From Companilactobacillus ginsenosidimutans (GTDB lineage: Bacteria > Bacillota > Bacilli > Lactobacillales > Lactobacillaceae): a stretch of DNA of 64,000 nt. The stretch is taken from positions 2,418,001 through 2,482,000 of the forward strand of contig NZ_CP012034.1 of the NCBI RefSeq assembly GCF_001050475.1, read 5' to 3'. A program made the position numbers and the translations under genes. The stretch's first letter is position 1. The number at the start of each line of letters is the position of its first letter. Positions 29,144 through 38,277 of the stretch are shown one piece after another. A model generated the notes under the pieces. It saw nothing but the letters and a program-made list of their open reading frames with translations. It did no database searches and was not told the origin of the DNA.

Positions 29144-30019
29144 TTGAAAAAAAGAATTGTCGCTTTATTTGCTTTGCTTTTCTCAGCTATCTTTGTTTTA
29201 TCGGGATGCAAAGGTAGTCAAGGGCAACAAACTATCACGGCTGTAGGTTCATCTGCAGCACAACCCTTGGTAGAGCTTGCTGGTGAAGGTTTCACCAAAA
29301 ATAATCCGAATCAATTTGTGAATGTCCAAGGTGGAGGTACAGGTACGGGTCTGAGCCAAATTCAACAGGGTGCTGTTGATATTGGTGACTCGGATCTTTA
29401 TGCTGAGCAAAAAAGTGGTATCGATTCTTCTAAATTAATTGATCACCGTATTTGTGCAGTAGGGATGGTCCCTGTTGTAAATAAAAATGTATCTGTTGAT
29501 TCATTAACAATTAAGCAACTCCGTCAAATCTTTTCAGGGGAAATTAAGAATTGGAAAGAAGTGGGTGGAGCTGATTTGCCAATCACCATCATTAATCGTG
29601 CTGATGGTTCAGGAACTAGAGCATCCTTTGAAAAAGATGTTATGGGTGGAACTCCATTTGCCAGAGCACAAGAACAGGATTCTAGTGGTATGGTGCGTCA
29701 AATTGTTGATAACACTAATGGATCAATCAGTTACTTAGCTATGCCATATTTAAATGACACTGTTAAAACATTGAAAATAGACGGTGTTGAGCCAACCATT
29801 AAAAATATTCAGAATAATACATGGAAAATATGGTCATACGAACATTTGTATACAAACGGTAAACCAACTGGAATGACAAAGGAATTTCTCGAATACATTA
29901 TGACTACCGAAGTTCAGAATAATGTTGTTAAGAAGTTGCGTTATGTGCCTATTCAAAGCATGCAATATCAAAAAGATGCTAAAGGTAATGTCACACCAGT
30001 TTCTGGGGAGGGAAAGTAA
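29144..30019 (+). CDS. pstS: Phosphate-binding lipoprotein PstS
   Basis: A 291-residue substrate-binding protein of the high-affinity phosphate ABC importer. The start is a TTG at 29144 with AGAGGTGAG upstream. A lipoprotein signal peptide (KKRIVALFALLFSAIFVLSG) ends at lipobox LSGC, so Cys22 is lipidated and anchored outside the membrane. TAVGSSAAQPLVELAGEGF begins the mature fold, and NRADGSGTRASFEKDVMGG carries the phosphate-contacting Ser-Gly-Thr-Arg segment. The gene opens the pst operon, and pstC begins directly after its stop. A weak start codon on an exported binding protein is noteworthy. Confidence 0.95.
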   Translation: MKKRIVALFALLFSAIFVLSGCKGSQGQQTITAVGSSAAQPLVELAGEGFTKNNPNQFVNVQGGGTGTGLSQIQQGAVDIGDSDLYAEQKSGIDSSKLIDHRICAVGMVPVVNKNVSVDSLTIKQLRQIFSGEIKNWKEVGGADLPITIINRADGSGTRASFEKDVMGGTPFARAQEQDSSGMVRQIVDNTNGSISYLAMPYLNDTVKTLKIDGVEPTIKNIQNNTWKIWSYEHLYTNGKPTGMTKEFLEYIMTTEVQNNVVKKLRYVPIQSMQYQKDAKGNVTPVSGEGK

Positions 30020-30940
30020 TTGAAAGACCCAATTAGAGAAAGCTTACTAAAAAAATCAGTTTCAGCTAAAAGAGAAACTAAAGGTAAGATCATTTCCTTT
30101 AGCTTTACTGCCATAATCGTTATTTTAGTTGTAACAATTATTGGTTTCGTTGCATCAAGAGGATTACTTATTTTTATCAAAGACGGGGTTAACCCAATTG
30201 ATTTTCTAACTCATTCAGTCTGGTCACCTAGCAAATTAGATAGTGCTGGACACCCAATTGTCGGTGCTGCGCCGATGATTATTGGTTCATTTGCGGTCAC
30301 AGTTATTGCCGCTTTGATTGGAACTCCGTTTGCTATTGCCGCAGCAATCTTTATGACCGAAATTTCACCTAAATGGGGTCGTAAAATTCTCCAACCGGTT
30401 ATTGAATTGTTGGTTGGTATTCCTTCAGTTGTTTATGGTTTCATCGGTTTAACAATTGTTGTACCATTTGTTCGAAATATCGCAGGAGGTAGTGGTTTCG
30501 GTATTCTAGCTGGATCATTTGTCTTATTTGTTATGATCCTACCAACGATTACTTCAATGTCTGTTGATGCTTTACGAGCAGTACCGAGATATTATCGGGA
30601 AGCATCTTTGGCACTGGGTGCTACACGCTGGCAAACTATTTCAAAAGTTATTTTGAGATCGGCCACACCAGGTATTTTGACAGCTGTAGTATTTGGTATG
30701 TCACGTGCTTTTGGTGAAGCTCTAGCCGTCCAGATGGTAATTGGTAACGCAATGTTACTACCTCAAAATTTAGTTTCACCATCATCAACTTTGACTAGTG
30801 TGTTAACTATGAATATGGGTAATACGATACTTGGTTCAACTTCAAATAATGCGCTGTGGTCATTAGCTCTATTACTATTACTAATGTCATTGCTATTCAA
30901 CTTCGTTATCAGATCTATTGCTAAGCGAGGTGAATTCTAA
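30020..30940 (+). CDS. pstC: Phosphate ABC transporter permease PstC
   Basis: A 306-residue inner-membrane permease with six predicted helices. It starts at TTG immediately after the pstS stop, with GGGGAGGGAAAG as the binding site. The ABC permease loop that contacts the ATPase reads REASLALGATRWQTISKVIL. FTAIIVILVVTIIGFVASRG forms the first helix and ELLVGIPSVVYGFIGL the conserved middle segment. It pairs with PstA to form the channel and overlaps it by one base. Confidence 0.95.
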   Translation: MKDPIRESLLKKSVSAKRETKGKIISFSFTAIIVILVVTIIGFVASRGLLIFIKDGVNPIDFLTHSVWSPSKLDSAGHPIVGAAPMIIGSFAVTVIAALIGTPFAIAAAIFMTEISPKWGRKILQPVIELLVGIPSVVYGFIGLTIVVPFVRNIAGGSGFGILAGSFVLFVMILPTITSMSVDALRAVPRYYREASLALGATRWQTISKVILRSATPGILTAVVFGMSRAFGEALAVQMVIGNAMLLPQNLVSPSSTLTSVLTMNMGNTILGSTSNNALWSLALLLLLMSLLFNFVIRSIAKRGEF

Positions 30941-31827
30941 TGTTCAATGAAAAAGTAAAAGATAAGATTGCAACTGGCGTAATTTATACTATGTCAGGGA
31001 TTATTGTATTAATTTTAGCTGGTTTACTTCTATATATTTTAGGAAGCGGATTACGTTATGTTAATTGGCACTTCCTTACATCTGCCTCAAAATCATTTCA
31101 AGCAGGGAGCGGTGTCGGAGTACAATTATTCAACTCTTTCTTCCTACTAATTTTATCGATGCTAATTTCAATTCCAATTGCAATTTCAGCTGGTATTTAC
31201 CTATCTGAATATGCTGGGAAAAATAAATTCGTTGAGGTAATTCGAATTTCGATTGAAGTATTAAGTTCACTTCCATCAATCGTGGTTGGACTTTTCGGCT
31301 TCTTGATTTTCGTAATTAGTTTCAAATTTGGATTCTCAATTTTGTCTGGAGCATTGACTTTAACAGTATTCAACCTTCCAATTTTGACAAGAAACGTTGA
31401 AGATTCATTGAATTCAGTTCCACAGTCACAACGTGAAGCCGGATTAGCCTTAGGACTTTCAAAGTGGGAGACAGTAATTCATGTCATTATCCCAGATGGG
31501 CTTCCTGGAATTATTACCGGTATGATCATTGGTGCCGGAAGAGTCTTTGGTGAAGCTGCTGCATTGATTTATACAGCTGGCCAGAGTGCACCACCATTAG
31601 ATTTCACGAACTTCAATATATTTAGTATTACAAGTCCACTTAACTTATTTAGACCTGCGGAAACTTTAGCGGTTCATATTTGGAAAGTTAACTCTGAAGG
31701 ATTGATTCCTGATGCAGTTCAAGTTTCAGCTGGAGCATCAGCTGTTCTGATCATTGCAGTATTACTTTTCAACTTGTTATCTCGCTACATTGGAAACTTG
31801 GTTTATAAGAAGATGACTGGAGAATAA
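30940..31827 (+). CDS. pstA: Phosphate ABC transporter permease PstA
   Basis: A 295-residue permease with six predicted helices. The coupling loop is REAGLALGLSKWETVIHVII and the conserved core is VIRISIEVLSSLPSIVVGLF. FGEAAALIYTAGQ near the C-terminal end is also typical of PstA. Its ATG shares one base with the pstC stop codon, and pstB follows two bases after its stop, a tightly coupled order pstS-C-A-B-B-phoU. Confidence 0.95.
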   Translation: MFNEKVKDKIATGVIYTMSGIIVLILAGLLLYILGSGLRYVNWHFLTSASKSFQAGSGVGVQLFNSFFLLILSMLISIPIAISAGIYLSEYAGKNKFVEVIRISIEVLSSLPSIVVGLFGFLIFVISFKFGFSILSGALTLTVFNLPILTRNVEDSLNSVPQSQREAGLALGLSKWETVIHVIIPDGLPGIITGMIIGAGRVFGEAAALIYTAGQSAPPLDFTNFNIFSITSPLNLFRPAETLAVHIWKVNSEGLIPDAVQVSAGASAVLIIAVLLFNLLSRYIGNLVYKKMTGE

Positions 31828-31828
31828 T

Positions 31829-32641
31829 ATGGAAGAACAAAAAACAGCTCAAGACCAATATATTTACCATCTTGATGAAAATGAACATGAAATTGCTATG
31901 GAGACGAAGGATTTACAAGTCTTTTATGGTGAAAAAGAAGCAATGCAAAAAGCATCACTTCAATTTGAAAGATATAAAATCACATCTTTAATTGGAGCTT
32001 CAGGTTCTGGAAAATCGACATATCTCAGATCTTTAAATCGAATGAACGACAATATTCCTAGTGCTTCTGTTAAAGGCCAAATTTTATATCGAGGATTAGA
32101 TATAAACAAAAATGATGTCGATATCTATGAAACTAGAAAGCATATTGGAATGGTATTTCAAAGGCCAAATCCATTTTCTAAATCAATTTATGACAACATT
32201 ACTTTTGCATTAAAACGTCATGGTTTGCATGACAAAAAGAAGCTTGATGAAATTGTGGAAAAAACGCTCAAACAAGCTTCGTTGTGGGACCAAGTCAAAG
32301 ACGACCTCCACAAGAGTGCTTTGGCACTTTCAGGTGGACAGCAACAACGACTCTGTATCGCTCGCGCTATTGCTATGAAGCCAGATATTTTGTTGATGGA
32401 TGAACCAGCAAGTGCGCTAGATCCGATCTCAACTTCAAATGTTGAAGAAACAATGCTTAGTTTGAAAGATAAATACACAATAATTATTGTTACACACAAC
32501 ATGCAACAAGCCGGAAGAATTAGTGATTATACTGCATTTTTCCACTTGGGACGTGTTGTAGAATTTAATGAAACTCGAAAGATATTTACTCGTCCTAAGA
32601 TTGATCTTACGGAAGATTATGTATCTGGACACTTTGGATAA
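31829..32641 (+). CDS. pstB: Phosphate ABC transporter ATP-binding protein PstB, copy 1
   Basis: A 270-residue ATPase. Walker A is GASGSGKSTYLRSLNRMND, the ABC signature is [20 protein letters not shown], Walker B is ILLMDEPASALDP and the switch His lies in [10 protein letters not shown]. It is longer at the N-terminus than copy 2 by about 15 residues (MEEQKTAQDQYIYHLDENEH). Together with the next gene it forms a pair of PstB paralogues, which could make alternative or mixed ATPase dimers. Confidence 0.95.
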   Translation: MEEQKTAQDQYIYHLDENEHEIAMETKDLQVFYGEKEAMQKASLQFERYKITSLIGASGSGKSTYLRSLNRMNDNIPSASVKGQILYRGLDINKNDVDIYETRKHIGMVFQRPNPFSKSIYDNITFALKRHGLHDKKKLDEIVEKTLKQASLWDQVKDDLHKSALALSGGQQQRLCIARAIAMKPDILLMDEPASALDPISTSNVEETMLSLKDKYTIIIVTHNMQQAGRISDYTAFFHLGRVVEFNETRKIFTRPKIDLTEDYVSGHFG

Positions 32642-32656
32642 AAAAGGAAGACAAAC

Positions 32657-33421
32657 ATGGTTGAAGCAAAAAAAATCTTAACTTCATCAGACGTCCATTT
32701 ATTTTATGGAAAAAAAGAAGCTCTAAAAGGTATTAATCTTGACTTTAAAGAAAATGAAATCACAGCATTAATAGGGCCTTCCGGATGTGGAAAATCAACC
32801 TATTTACGTTGTTTGAACAGAATGAACGACTTGATTCCAAATGTTACAATTACAGGAACAATCGCTCTCAATGGTAAAAATATTTACGCGCCAAATATTG
32901 ATACTGTTGAATTACGAAAACAAGTTGGAATGGTTTTCCAACAACCAAATCCGTTTCCGTTTTCAATTTACGATAACGTCGTTTATGGTCTTAGATTAGC
33001 TGGTGTAAAAGATAAAGCTGTTTTAGATGAAGCAGTTGAGTCAAGTTTGAAAAACGCTGCTGTGTGGGATGATGTGAAAGATAAGCTAAATGTTAGTGCT
33101 CTTTCATTATCAGGTGGACAACAACAAAGAGTTTGTATCGCGCGTGTTCTTGCGGTTAAACCAGATATTGTCCTATTAGATGAGCCTACATCAGCATTGG
33201 ATCCAATTTCTTCTTCACAAATCGAAAATATGCTATTAACATTAAAGGATAAATATACAATCATCATTGTTACGCATAATATGCAACAAGCTTCAAGAAT
33301 CTCTGATAAAACAGCATTCTTCTTGAATGGTGATTTAATTGAAGTTAACGACACGAAGAAGATTTTTATGAATCCAGCTCAACAAGAAACAGAAGATTAT
33401 ATTTCCGGTAAATTCGGATAA
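32657..33421 (+). CDS. pstB: Phosphate ABC transporter ATP-binding protein PstB, copy 2
   Basis: A 254-residue ATPase close to copy 1. Walker A is [19 protein letters not shown], the signature is [20 protein letters not shown], Walker B is [13 protein letters not shown] and the switch is [18 protein letters not shown] is the more usual PstB form, so this copy may be the ancestral one and copy 1 the duplicate. It lies 15 bp after copy 1 and 15 bp before phoU. Confidence 0.95.
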   Translation: MVEAKKILTSSDVHLFYGKKEALKGINLDFKENEITALIGPSGCGKSTYLRCLNRMNDLIPNVTITGTIALNGKNIYAPNIDTVELRKQVGMVFQQPNPFPFSIYDNVVYGLRLAGVKDKAVLDEAVESSLKNAAVWDDVKDKLNVSALSLSGGQQQRVCIARVLAVKPDIVLLDEPTSALDPISSSQIENMLLTLKDKYTIIIVTHNMQQASRISDKTAFFLNGDLIEVNDTKKIFMNPAQQETEDYISGKFG

Positions 33422-33436
33422 TAAGGGGGAAATGTT

Positions 33437-34120
33437 ATGCGAAGTACATTTGAGGAACAGCTAAATAATTTACATTTAAGATTTTCTGAGATGGGGATGA
33501 TGGCAAGTGAAGCTATCATGAAATCAGTTAAAGCATATGTAAATCATGACAAGGCATTGGCAAGAGAAGTTATCGAAAATGATCGTTTCATTAACAAACG
33601 AGAAGTTGATCTTGAAAAGAAATCTTTCGAAATGATTGCTCTTCAACAACCAGTTACATCAGATCTAAGAATGGTTGTTACAGTCTTAAAAGCTAGCTCT
33701 GATCTTGAACGAATGGGGGATCATGCGGTTAGTATTGCACAAGAAACTATTCGTGTGAAAGGCGAGGTCCGTATTCCTGAGATTGAAAAGGACATCGCTG
33801 ATATGGGGGACCTTTCAACCGGTATTGTTGAAGATTCATTAGAAGCCTATTTAAAAGAAGATAGTAAAATGGCAAAAGAAGTTGCTGATCAAGATGGAAA
33901 CATTCATATTGAAGGAAAGCAAATTAATGATGCCTGTATTTCAGCTATGCAACAATCTTCAGACAATGTCCTAAGTGGATCATCATATATGCTTGTTGAA
34001 AGTTATCTTGAACGAGTAAGTGATTATGCTACAAATATTTGTGAATGGGTTGTTTACCTTAATACCGGACATGTGGTAGAACTAAGTCAGAAGCATGTGG
34101 CGGATGAAGACGAAGAGTAA
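33437..34120 (+). CDS. phoU: Phosphate signalling regulator PhoU
   Basis: A 227-residue protein of two repeated three-helix bundles (about residues 1-110 and 115-215). It binds metal and links Pst transport to the PhoR kinase, switching the regulon off when phosphate is plentiful. Typical segments are DLRMVVTVLKASSDLERMGD (first repeat) and YLERVSDYATNICEWVVYL (second repeat), each with acidic metal ligands. It closes the pst operon. Confidence 0.94.
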   Translation: MRSTFEEQLNNLHLRFSEMGMMASEAIMKSVKAYVNHDKALAREVIENDRFINKREVDLEKKSFEMIALQQPVTSDLRMVVTVLKASSDLERMGDHAVSIAQETIRVKGEVRIPEIEKDIADMGDLSTGIVEDSLEAYLKEDSKMAKEVADQDGNIHIEGKQINDACISAMQQSSDNVLSGSSYMLVESYLERVSDYATNICEWVVYLNTGHVVELSQKHVADEDEE

Positions 34121-34122
34121 TC

Positions 34123-34151
34123 TTGTAATTTTTGCCATATTGTTATATATT
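34123..34151 (+). promoter_or_regulatory. Possible promoter of the pspC-like gene
   Basis: TTGTAA at 34123-34128, a 17-bp spacer and TATATT at 34146-34151, 26 bp before the start codon. Confidence 0.55.
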
Positions 34152-34176
34152 CTGGTAACAAGTTGAGGTAAAAAAA

Positions 34177-34476
34177 ATGAGAAAACGTTTAACAAGATCT
34201 AGCACAGATCGATTATTAGCAGGTGTCTGTGGCGGATTGGGTGAATACTTTGGAGTAGATTCGACTTGGTTTAGATTGGCATTTATTGCATTAATTCCAT
34301 TTACGGATTTTATTTCAATTTTGGTTTATATCGCATTAGTATTTCTAATGCCTGAGAATCGTAATATTCAACGCACTCATTTTAGAGGTGAAATGCATGA
34401 CACATTACACCGACTACATCAGCGTCGTTCAGGCCACAGTTCTCATGGTGGTAGTTCAATTAAGGGTAGGAAATAA
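34177..34476 (+). CDS. PspC-domain membrane protein
   Basis: A 99-residue protein with the PspC domain: RLTRSSTDRLLAGVCGGLGE at the N-terminus, then YFGVDSTWFRLAFIALIPF and a membrane helix to about residue 62 (VYIALVFLMPE). The tail is His/Ser/Gly-rich and basic (HQRRSGHSSHGGSS). PspC proteins are tied to envelope stress in several bacteria; here the exact role is unknown. It is directly followed by the YvlD-like gene with no gap, so the two are one unit. Confidence 0.85.
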   Translation: MRKRLTRSSTDRLLAGVCGGLGEYFGVDSTWFRLAFIALIPFTDFISILVYIALVFLMPENRNIQRTHFRGEMHDTLHRLHQRRSGHSSHGGSSIKGRK

Positions 34477-34842
34477 ATGAAATTACTGATAAAAACCGCA
34501 ATTTATACATTATTATTTATGGCAATAGCACGTGTATTACCAAACATGTTTCAAATCGATACCGTTGTAACAGCAATCATAGCTAGTTTTGTACTTGTGT
34601 TATTAAACTGGAGTGTAAAGCCATTACTACATATCATTTCGTTTCCAATTACTTTTATCACTTTTGGTTTATTCTCGTTTGTAATTAGTGCAATTACACT
34701 TGAATTAACATCCATGGTAATGGGTTCGCAACATTTTAATTTTAACGGCTTTGGCTCTGCACTAGTAGTTGCAGTCATTCTTGCCATCTGTAATTCAATA
34801 ATTAATAGTTTTGCAATGAACAATTTTCAGAAACGCGTATAA
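34477..34842 (+). CDS. YvlD-like membrane protein (phage holin family 4 / DUF360)
   Basis: A 121-residue protein made mostly of four membrane helices, with the family stretch LLNWSVKPLLHIISFPITFI at about residues 41-60 and a conserved Asn near the end. The family is annotated as holin-like but is chromosomal and usually next to PspC-domain genes, where it belongs to envelope-stress responses. It starts immediately after the PspC gene. Its stop codon lies in the loop of the terminator that follows. Confidence 0.82.
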   Translation: MKLLIKTAIYTLLFMAIARVLPNMFQIDTVVTAIIASFVLVLLNWSVKPLLHIISFPITFITFGLFSFVISAITLELTSMVMGSQHFNFNGFGSALVVAVILAICNSIINSFAMNNFQKRV

Positions 34843-34855
34843 CCGCGTTTTTTTT
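34831..34855 (+). terminator. Terminator overlapping the yvlD-like stop codon
   Basis: AAACGCG (34831-34837) pairs with CGCGTTT (34844-34850), then more T to 34855. The stop codon sits in the loop. Confidence 0.78.
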
Positions 34856-34905
34856 ATATCCAAATTGATGATAGAATTAACAAAAAGGCTATGAAGAGGT
34901 AGAGT

Positions 34906-35865
34906 ATGTCAAATTTTGTTACGGTTTCTCAATTAGTTAAAGAAAATAATCTTAAAGTTTATGGTGGGGAAGATTTATTAGATAAAAAAAATATCACGAC
35001 TAGCGATATTTCTCGTCCTGGAATCGAGCTAACAGGGTATTTTGATTACTATCCAAGTGAACGAATCCAACTTTTTGGACAAACTGAATCCGCTTATTCA
35101 CATTCAATGACTACAAATAATCGTTATAAAGTCATGCGTGAAATTTGTCGAGATGATACACCAGCACTATTAATTTCGAGAAATATCAAACCTAGTCAAG
35201 AATTGTTGGATGCTGCTAAGGAAAATGGAGTTCCTGTAATCGGTTCTGCATTGCCAACCACTAGACTTTCAAGTTTGATCACTGAATATTTGGATGAAAA
35301 GCTAGCACCTAGAGAGTCAGTTCACGGTGTTTTAGTTGATGTATATGGTATTGGTATTATGCTAACTGGTCATTCAGGAATTGGTAAAAGTGAAACTGCA
35401 CTCGAACTAGTTAAAAGAGGTCATCGACTAATTGCGGATGACCGTGTAGATATTTATCAACAAGATGAGAAAACTATTGTTGGTGAAGCACCAAAAATCT
35501 TGAATCACCTTCTTGAAATTCGTGGAATTGGAATAATTGACGTGATGAATCTATTTGGCGCTGGAGCAGTTAGAACTTCTAGTGACGTTCAATTAATTAT
35601 TAATTTGGAAGATTGGCAAGCTGACAAGAGTTACGACCGCCTCGGTTCGATGGAAGAAACGAGAACATTTTTCGATGTTGGCGTACCTCAAATTACAATT
35701 CCAGTTAAAGTTGGTCGTAATATTTCAATCATTATTGAAGTTGCTGCCATGAACTTCAGAGCTAAGAAAATGGGCTTTGATGCAACGAAAAAATTTGAAG
35801 AAAATCTTGGCTCATTAATTCAAGAAAATGGCCAAAAGAATGCTGAAGATGGAGAAAGTAAGTAA
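34906..35865 (+). CDS. hprK: HPr kinase/phosphorylase
   Basis: A 319-residue bifunctional enzyme that phosphorylates HPr on Ser46 when glycolytic intermediates are high and removes it when phosphate is high, setting carbon catabolite control with CcpA. The P-loop is GHSGIGKS at residues 155-162, and the family signature region is [20 protein letters not shown]. The C-terminal helix ([20 protein letters not shown]) ends the catalytic domain. lgt overlaps the last base, as in other lactobacilli and bacilli (hprK-lgt). Confidence 0.96.
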   Translation: MSNFVTVSQLVKENNLKVYGGEDLLDKKNITTSDISRPGIELTGYFDYYPSERIQLFGQTESAYSHSMTTNNRYKVMREICRDDTPALLISRNIKPSQELLDAAKENGVPVIGSALPTTRLSSLITEYLDEKLAPRESVHGVLVDVYGIGIMLTGHSGIGKSETALELVKRGHRLIADDRVDIYQQDEKTIVGEAPKILNHLLEIRGIGIIDVMNLFGAGAVRTSSDVQLIINLEDWQADKSYDRLGSMEETRTFFDVGVPQITIPVKVGRNISIIIEVAAMNFRAKKMGFDATKKFEENLGSLIQENGQKNAEDGESK

Positions 35866-36704
35866 TGAACTTATTAGCCTTAAATCCTATTGCATTCAAT
35901 ATAGGTAGTTTAGAAATTCATTGGTACGGAATAATTATTGCTTTGGGAGCATTAGTCGGAGTTATTATGGCAATGCGTGAAGCCACAAGACGCGGAGTCA
36001 ATTCAGATAACATTTTGGACTTAGTCCTAATTGGTGTACCAGTTGGATTGATCTGTGCTCGAATATATTATGTGGTGTTTGAATTACCATTCTATATTGC
36101 AAATCCTGGCGAAATCATCAAAATTTGGCATGGTGGAATTGCCATCTATGGTGGTTTGATTGGTGGATTCATTGTATTAGTGGTTTTATGCTTAAGAAGA
36201 AAGATTTCAATCTGGTTGATGCTAGATATCGCAGCACCATCAGTAATGTTGGGTCAAATTGTTGGCCGCTGGGGTAATTTCATGAATCAAGAAGCATTTG
36301 GTGCAAAGACCTCATTGGACTTCCTACAGTCATTACATTTGCCTCATTTCATTGTTGAACAAATGTTTATTAATGGTGCTTATCGTCAACCAACATTTTT
36401 GTATGAATCAGCTGCAAATGTGATTGGTTTGATACTAATTTTGGTATTCAGACATCGTAAGCATTTCTACAAACTAGGTGAAGTAGCTCTTAGCTATTTA
36501 GTTTGGTATCCAGTTGTTAGATTCTTCGTTGAAGGTATGAGAACAGATAGCCTGTACATTATGCCTGGAGTAAGAGTCTCACAAATACTTTCACTGATTC
36601 TATTGATATTTGCCATTGGAGCATTAATTTATAGAAGAAAGAAAATGGACTTACCATGGTACACAGATCTGACAGAGCAAAATAATGGATTAAATAAAAA
36701 TTAA
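35865..36704 (+). CDS. lgt: Prolipoprotein diacylglyceryl transferase
   Basis: A 279-residue membrane enzyme that attaches diacylglycerol from phosphatidylglycerol to the lipobox Cys of lipoproteins, such as PstS in this window. Conserved features are [15 protein letters not shown] near residue 87, [17 protein letters not shown] (about 126-142) with the essential Arg and Asn, and [17 protein letters not shown]. Seven hydrophobic helices are seen. Its ATG shares a base with the hprK stop. trxB follows after 34 bp. Confidence 0.96.
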   Translation: MNLLALNPIAFNIGSLEIHWYGIIIALGALVGVIMAMREATRRGVNSDNILDLVLIGVPVGLICARIYYVVFELPFYIANPGEIIKIWHGGIAIYGGLIGGFIVLVVLCLRRKISIWLMLDIAAPSVMLGQIVGRWGNFMNQEAFGAKTSLDFLQSLHLPHFIVEQMFINGAYRQPTFLYESAANVIGLILILVFRHRKHFYKLGEVALSYLVWYPVVRFFVEGMRTDSLYIMPGVRVSQILSLILLIFAIGALIYRRKKMDLPWYTDLTEQNNGLNKN

Positions 36705-36738
36705 TGGTAATATAGTTTGGTACTAAGGAGGTAGACGC

Positions 36739-37680
36739 ATGAAAGAATTCGACGTAGTAGTAATAGGTGCAGGTCCTGGTGGACTAACAGCCGCATTGTA
36801 CGCATCACGTGCTAATTTATCAGTAATGATTTTAGATCGTGGTATTTATGGTGGCCAAATGAATAACACCGCTGAAATTGAAAATTATCCTGGATTTGAT
36901 TCTATTTTAGGACCAGACCTCAGTGAAAAAATGTATCATTCATCAACAAGATTTGGTGCAGAATTTGGTTACGGTGCTGTTGAATCAGTTGAAGATAACG
37001 GTAATCGTAAGATCGTTCACACAGATGACGGTGATTACGAAGCCAAAGTTGTAATTGTTGCAACAGGTTCACAATATAAGAAAATCGGCGTTGCTGGTGA
37101 AAATGAATTATCAGGACGTGGAGTATCTTACTGTGCCGTATGTGATGGTGCATTCTTCAAGGATCAAGATGTAGCCGTAATCGGTGGTGGAGATTCCGCT
37201 GTTGAAGAGGGAGTTTACCTAACTCAAATGGCAAAATCCGTAACAATTATTCATCGTCGTGACCAATTGCGTGCACAAAAAGTCTTACAAGACCGTGCCT
37301 TCAAGAATGATAAAATTAAATTTGTTTGGAACGCCGACGTAAAAGAAATCGTCGGTGAAGACGATAAAGTAGCCGGTGTCCGCTATGTAGACAAAGAAAC
37401 TGGTGAAGAACACGTAGTACCTGCAAAAGGTGCATTCATTTATGTAGGTATCCAACCAATGACAGAACCATTCAAGAGTTTGGGTATTCTTGACGATGCT
37501 GGCTGGATTGATACTGACACACACATGAAGACAAACGTTGCCGGAGTTTATGCTATTGGTGATGTTCGCAAGAAGGATTTGCGTCAAGTTGCTAATGCTG
37601 TTGGTGAAGGTGCAATAGCTGGTCAAGAAGCATTCAATTATATTCAAACATTGTCAGACGCTAAAGTTTCTGCAAAATAA
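36739..37680 (+). CDS. trxB: Thioredoxin reductase
   Basis: A 313-residue flavoprotein that uses NADPH to reduce thioredoxin. The FAD-binding GAGPGGLTAALYASRA is at residues 10-25. The redox disulfide is CAVC at residues 132-135 in SYCAVCDGAFF, the NADPH site is GGGDSAVEEGVYL, and TNVAGVYAIGDVR is the second FAD contact. The start has AAGGAGG upstream. It is followed by the unusual 824-bp gap with two large folded repeats. Confidence 0.96.
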   Translation: MKEFDVVVIGAGPGGLTAALYASRANLSVMILDRGIYGGQMNNTAEIENYPGFDSILGPDLSEKMYHSSTRFGAEFGYGAVESVEDNGNRKIVHTDDGDYEAKVVIVATGSQYKKIGVAGENELSGRGVSYCAVCDGAFFKDQDVAVIGGGDSAVEEGVYLTQMAKSVTIIHRRDQLRAQKVLQDRAFKNDKIKFVWNADVKEIVGEDDKVAGVRYVDKETGEEHVVPAKGAFIYVGIQPMTEPFKSLGILDDAGWIDTDTHMKTNVAGVYAIGDVRKKDLRQVANAVGEGAIAGQEAFNYIQTLSDAKVSAK

Positions 37681-37693
37681 TTTGATGTGATTA

Positions 37694-37716
37694 TGCGGTT
37701 CACTTCCGCCCTCCGG
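37694..37716 (+). repeat. Left copy of a 23-bp inverted repeat
   Basis: This begins TGCGGTTCACTTCCGCC and matches the reverse complement of 38278-38300 at 18 of 23 positions. Both copies start with TG on their own strand, so together they bound a 607-bp segment like the terminal inverted repeats of a mobile element. Confidence 0.65.
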
Positions 37717-37852
37717 TCAGGTTTTTGGGGGCCGTGGACGCTGTGGACACGTTTCCGAGCCATAGTGCGGTCTCGAAAATCGGCCTCCTTGTAAGCATGC
37801 CCTATGGCATGCAAACAAGGATCTCACGGCTTTGGCCCCCAAAAACCTGACC
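37715..37852. repeat. Folded palindromic element 1 (three-way junction)
   Basis: A perfect 19-bp outer stem pairs 37715-37733 with 37834-37852. Inside are two hairpins. Hairpin A (37752-37779) has CGAG pairing CTCG and CC pairing GG. Hairpin B (37786-37821) has TCCTTGT/ACAAGGA, an AA/AA internal loop and GCATGCC/GGCATGC around a 4-base loop. Four more pairs, GCCC (37708-37711) with GGGC (37856-37859), can extend the outer stem after a 3-base mismatch. Both strands could fold the same way. Confidence 0.85.
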
Positions 37853-37915
37853 TACGGGCTAGTGATCCTCAAACATCAAAGTTAGTTTGGAAACGTACAA
37901 ATATATATATTAGGT

Positions 37916-37949
37916 GGCTCAATTCAGAATTGGATTGGGTCTTTTTTTT
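37916..37949 (+). terminator. Probable trxB terminator
   Basis: GGCTCAAT (37916-37923) pairs with ATTGGGTC (37934-37941), with two G-U pairs, followed by eight T (37942-37949). Its distance from trxB (236 bp) puts element 1 inside the trxB transcript. Confidence 0.6.
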
Positions 37950-38134
37950 GTTTTCTGAGGAAAACTGTTTTTTTTGCTTTTTGTATTAAATGATTAATCA
38001 GATGATAATCTAGAATGGAAGATTTTTCAAAACCAAAGTAAATAGGTTAGTAAGTACCCAAACAGAGCACGTATGTCCAATCTTTGGCCCCACCCACCAA
38101 AGAATAAATTGATTGATATCCTCGTCCGAAGGGC

Positions 38135-38275
38135 GGGATTATACAATGCTCAGCCATGAAATTTTCCTTAGTCGGGGATGCCCCCGGCTTAGGAAAAGAC
38201 TCAGGTTTGAGATTTTTTCGGTCTGTGAAAAAAGCTCAAACTGATGTCCATGGCGTTCCAGCGTTGTATAATCCC
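38135..38275. repeat. Folded palindromic element 2 (three-way junction)
   Basis: A 16-bp outer stem pairs 38135-38150 with 38260-38275 (one G-U pair), continued by GCCATG (38153-38158) with CATGGC (38249-38254). Hairpin A (38162-38197) pairs TTTTCCT with AGGAAAA and CGGGG with CCCCG. Hairpin B (38201-38244) pairs TCAG/CTGA, TTTGAG/CTCAAA and TTTTTTC/GAAAAAA. The architecture and length (141 bp) match element 1 (138 bp), but the stem sequences are different. Confidence 0.85.
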
Positions 38276-38277
38276 AA

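Noticed and set aside
34477..34842. Prophage holin
   Set aside because: The protein belongs to a family labelled holin-like, but it sits with a PspC-domain gene in a housekeeping context and no phage genes are near.
37804..37989. Short forward frame in the trxB–pgcA gap
   Set aside because: It has no ribosome binding site, starts inside hairpin B of element 1 and runs through the trxB terminator.
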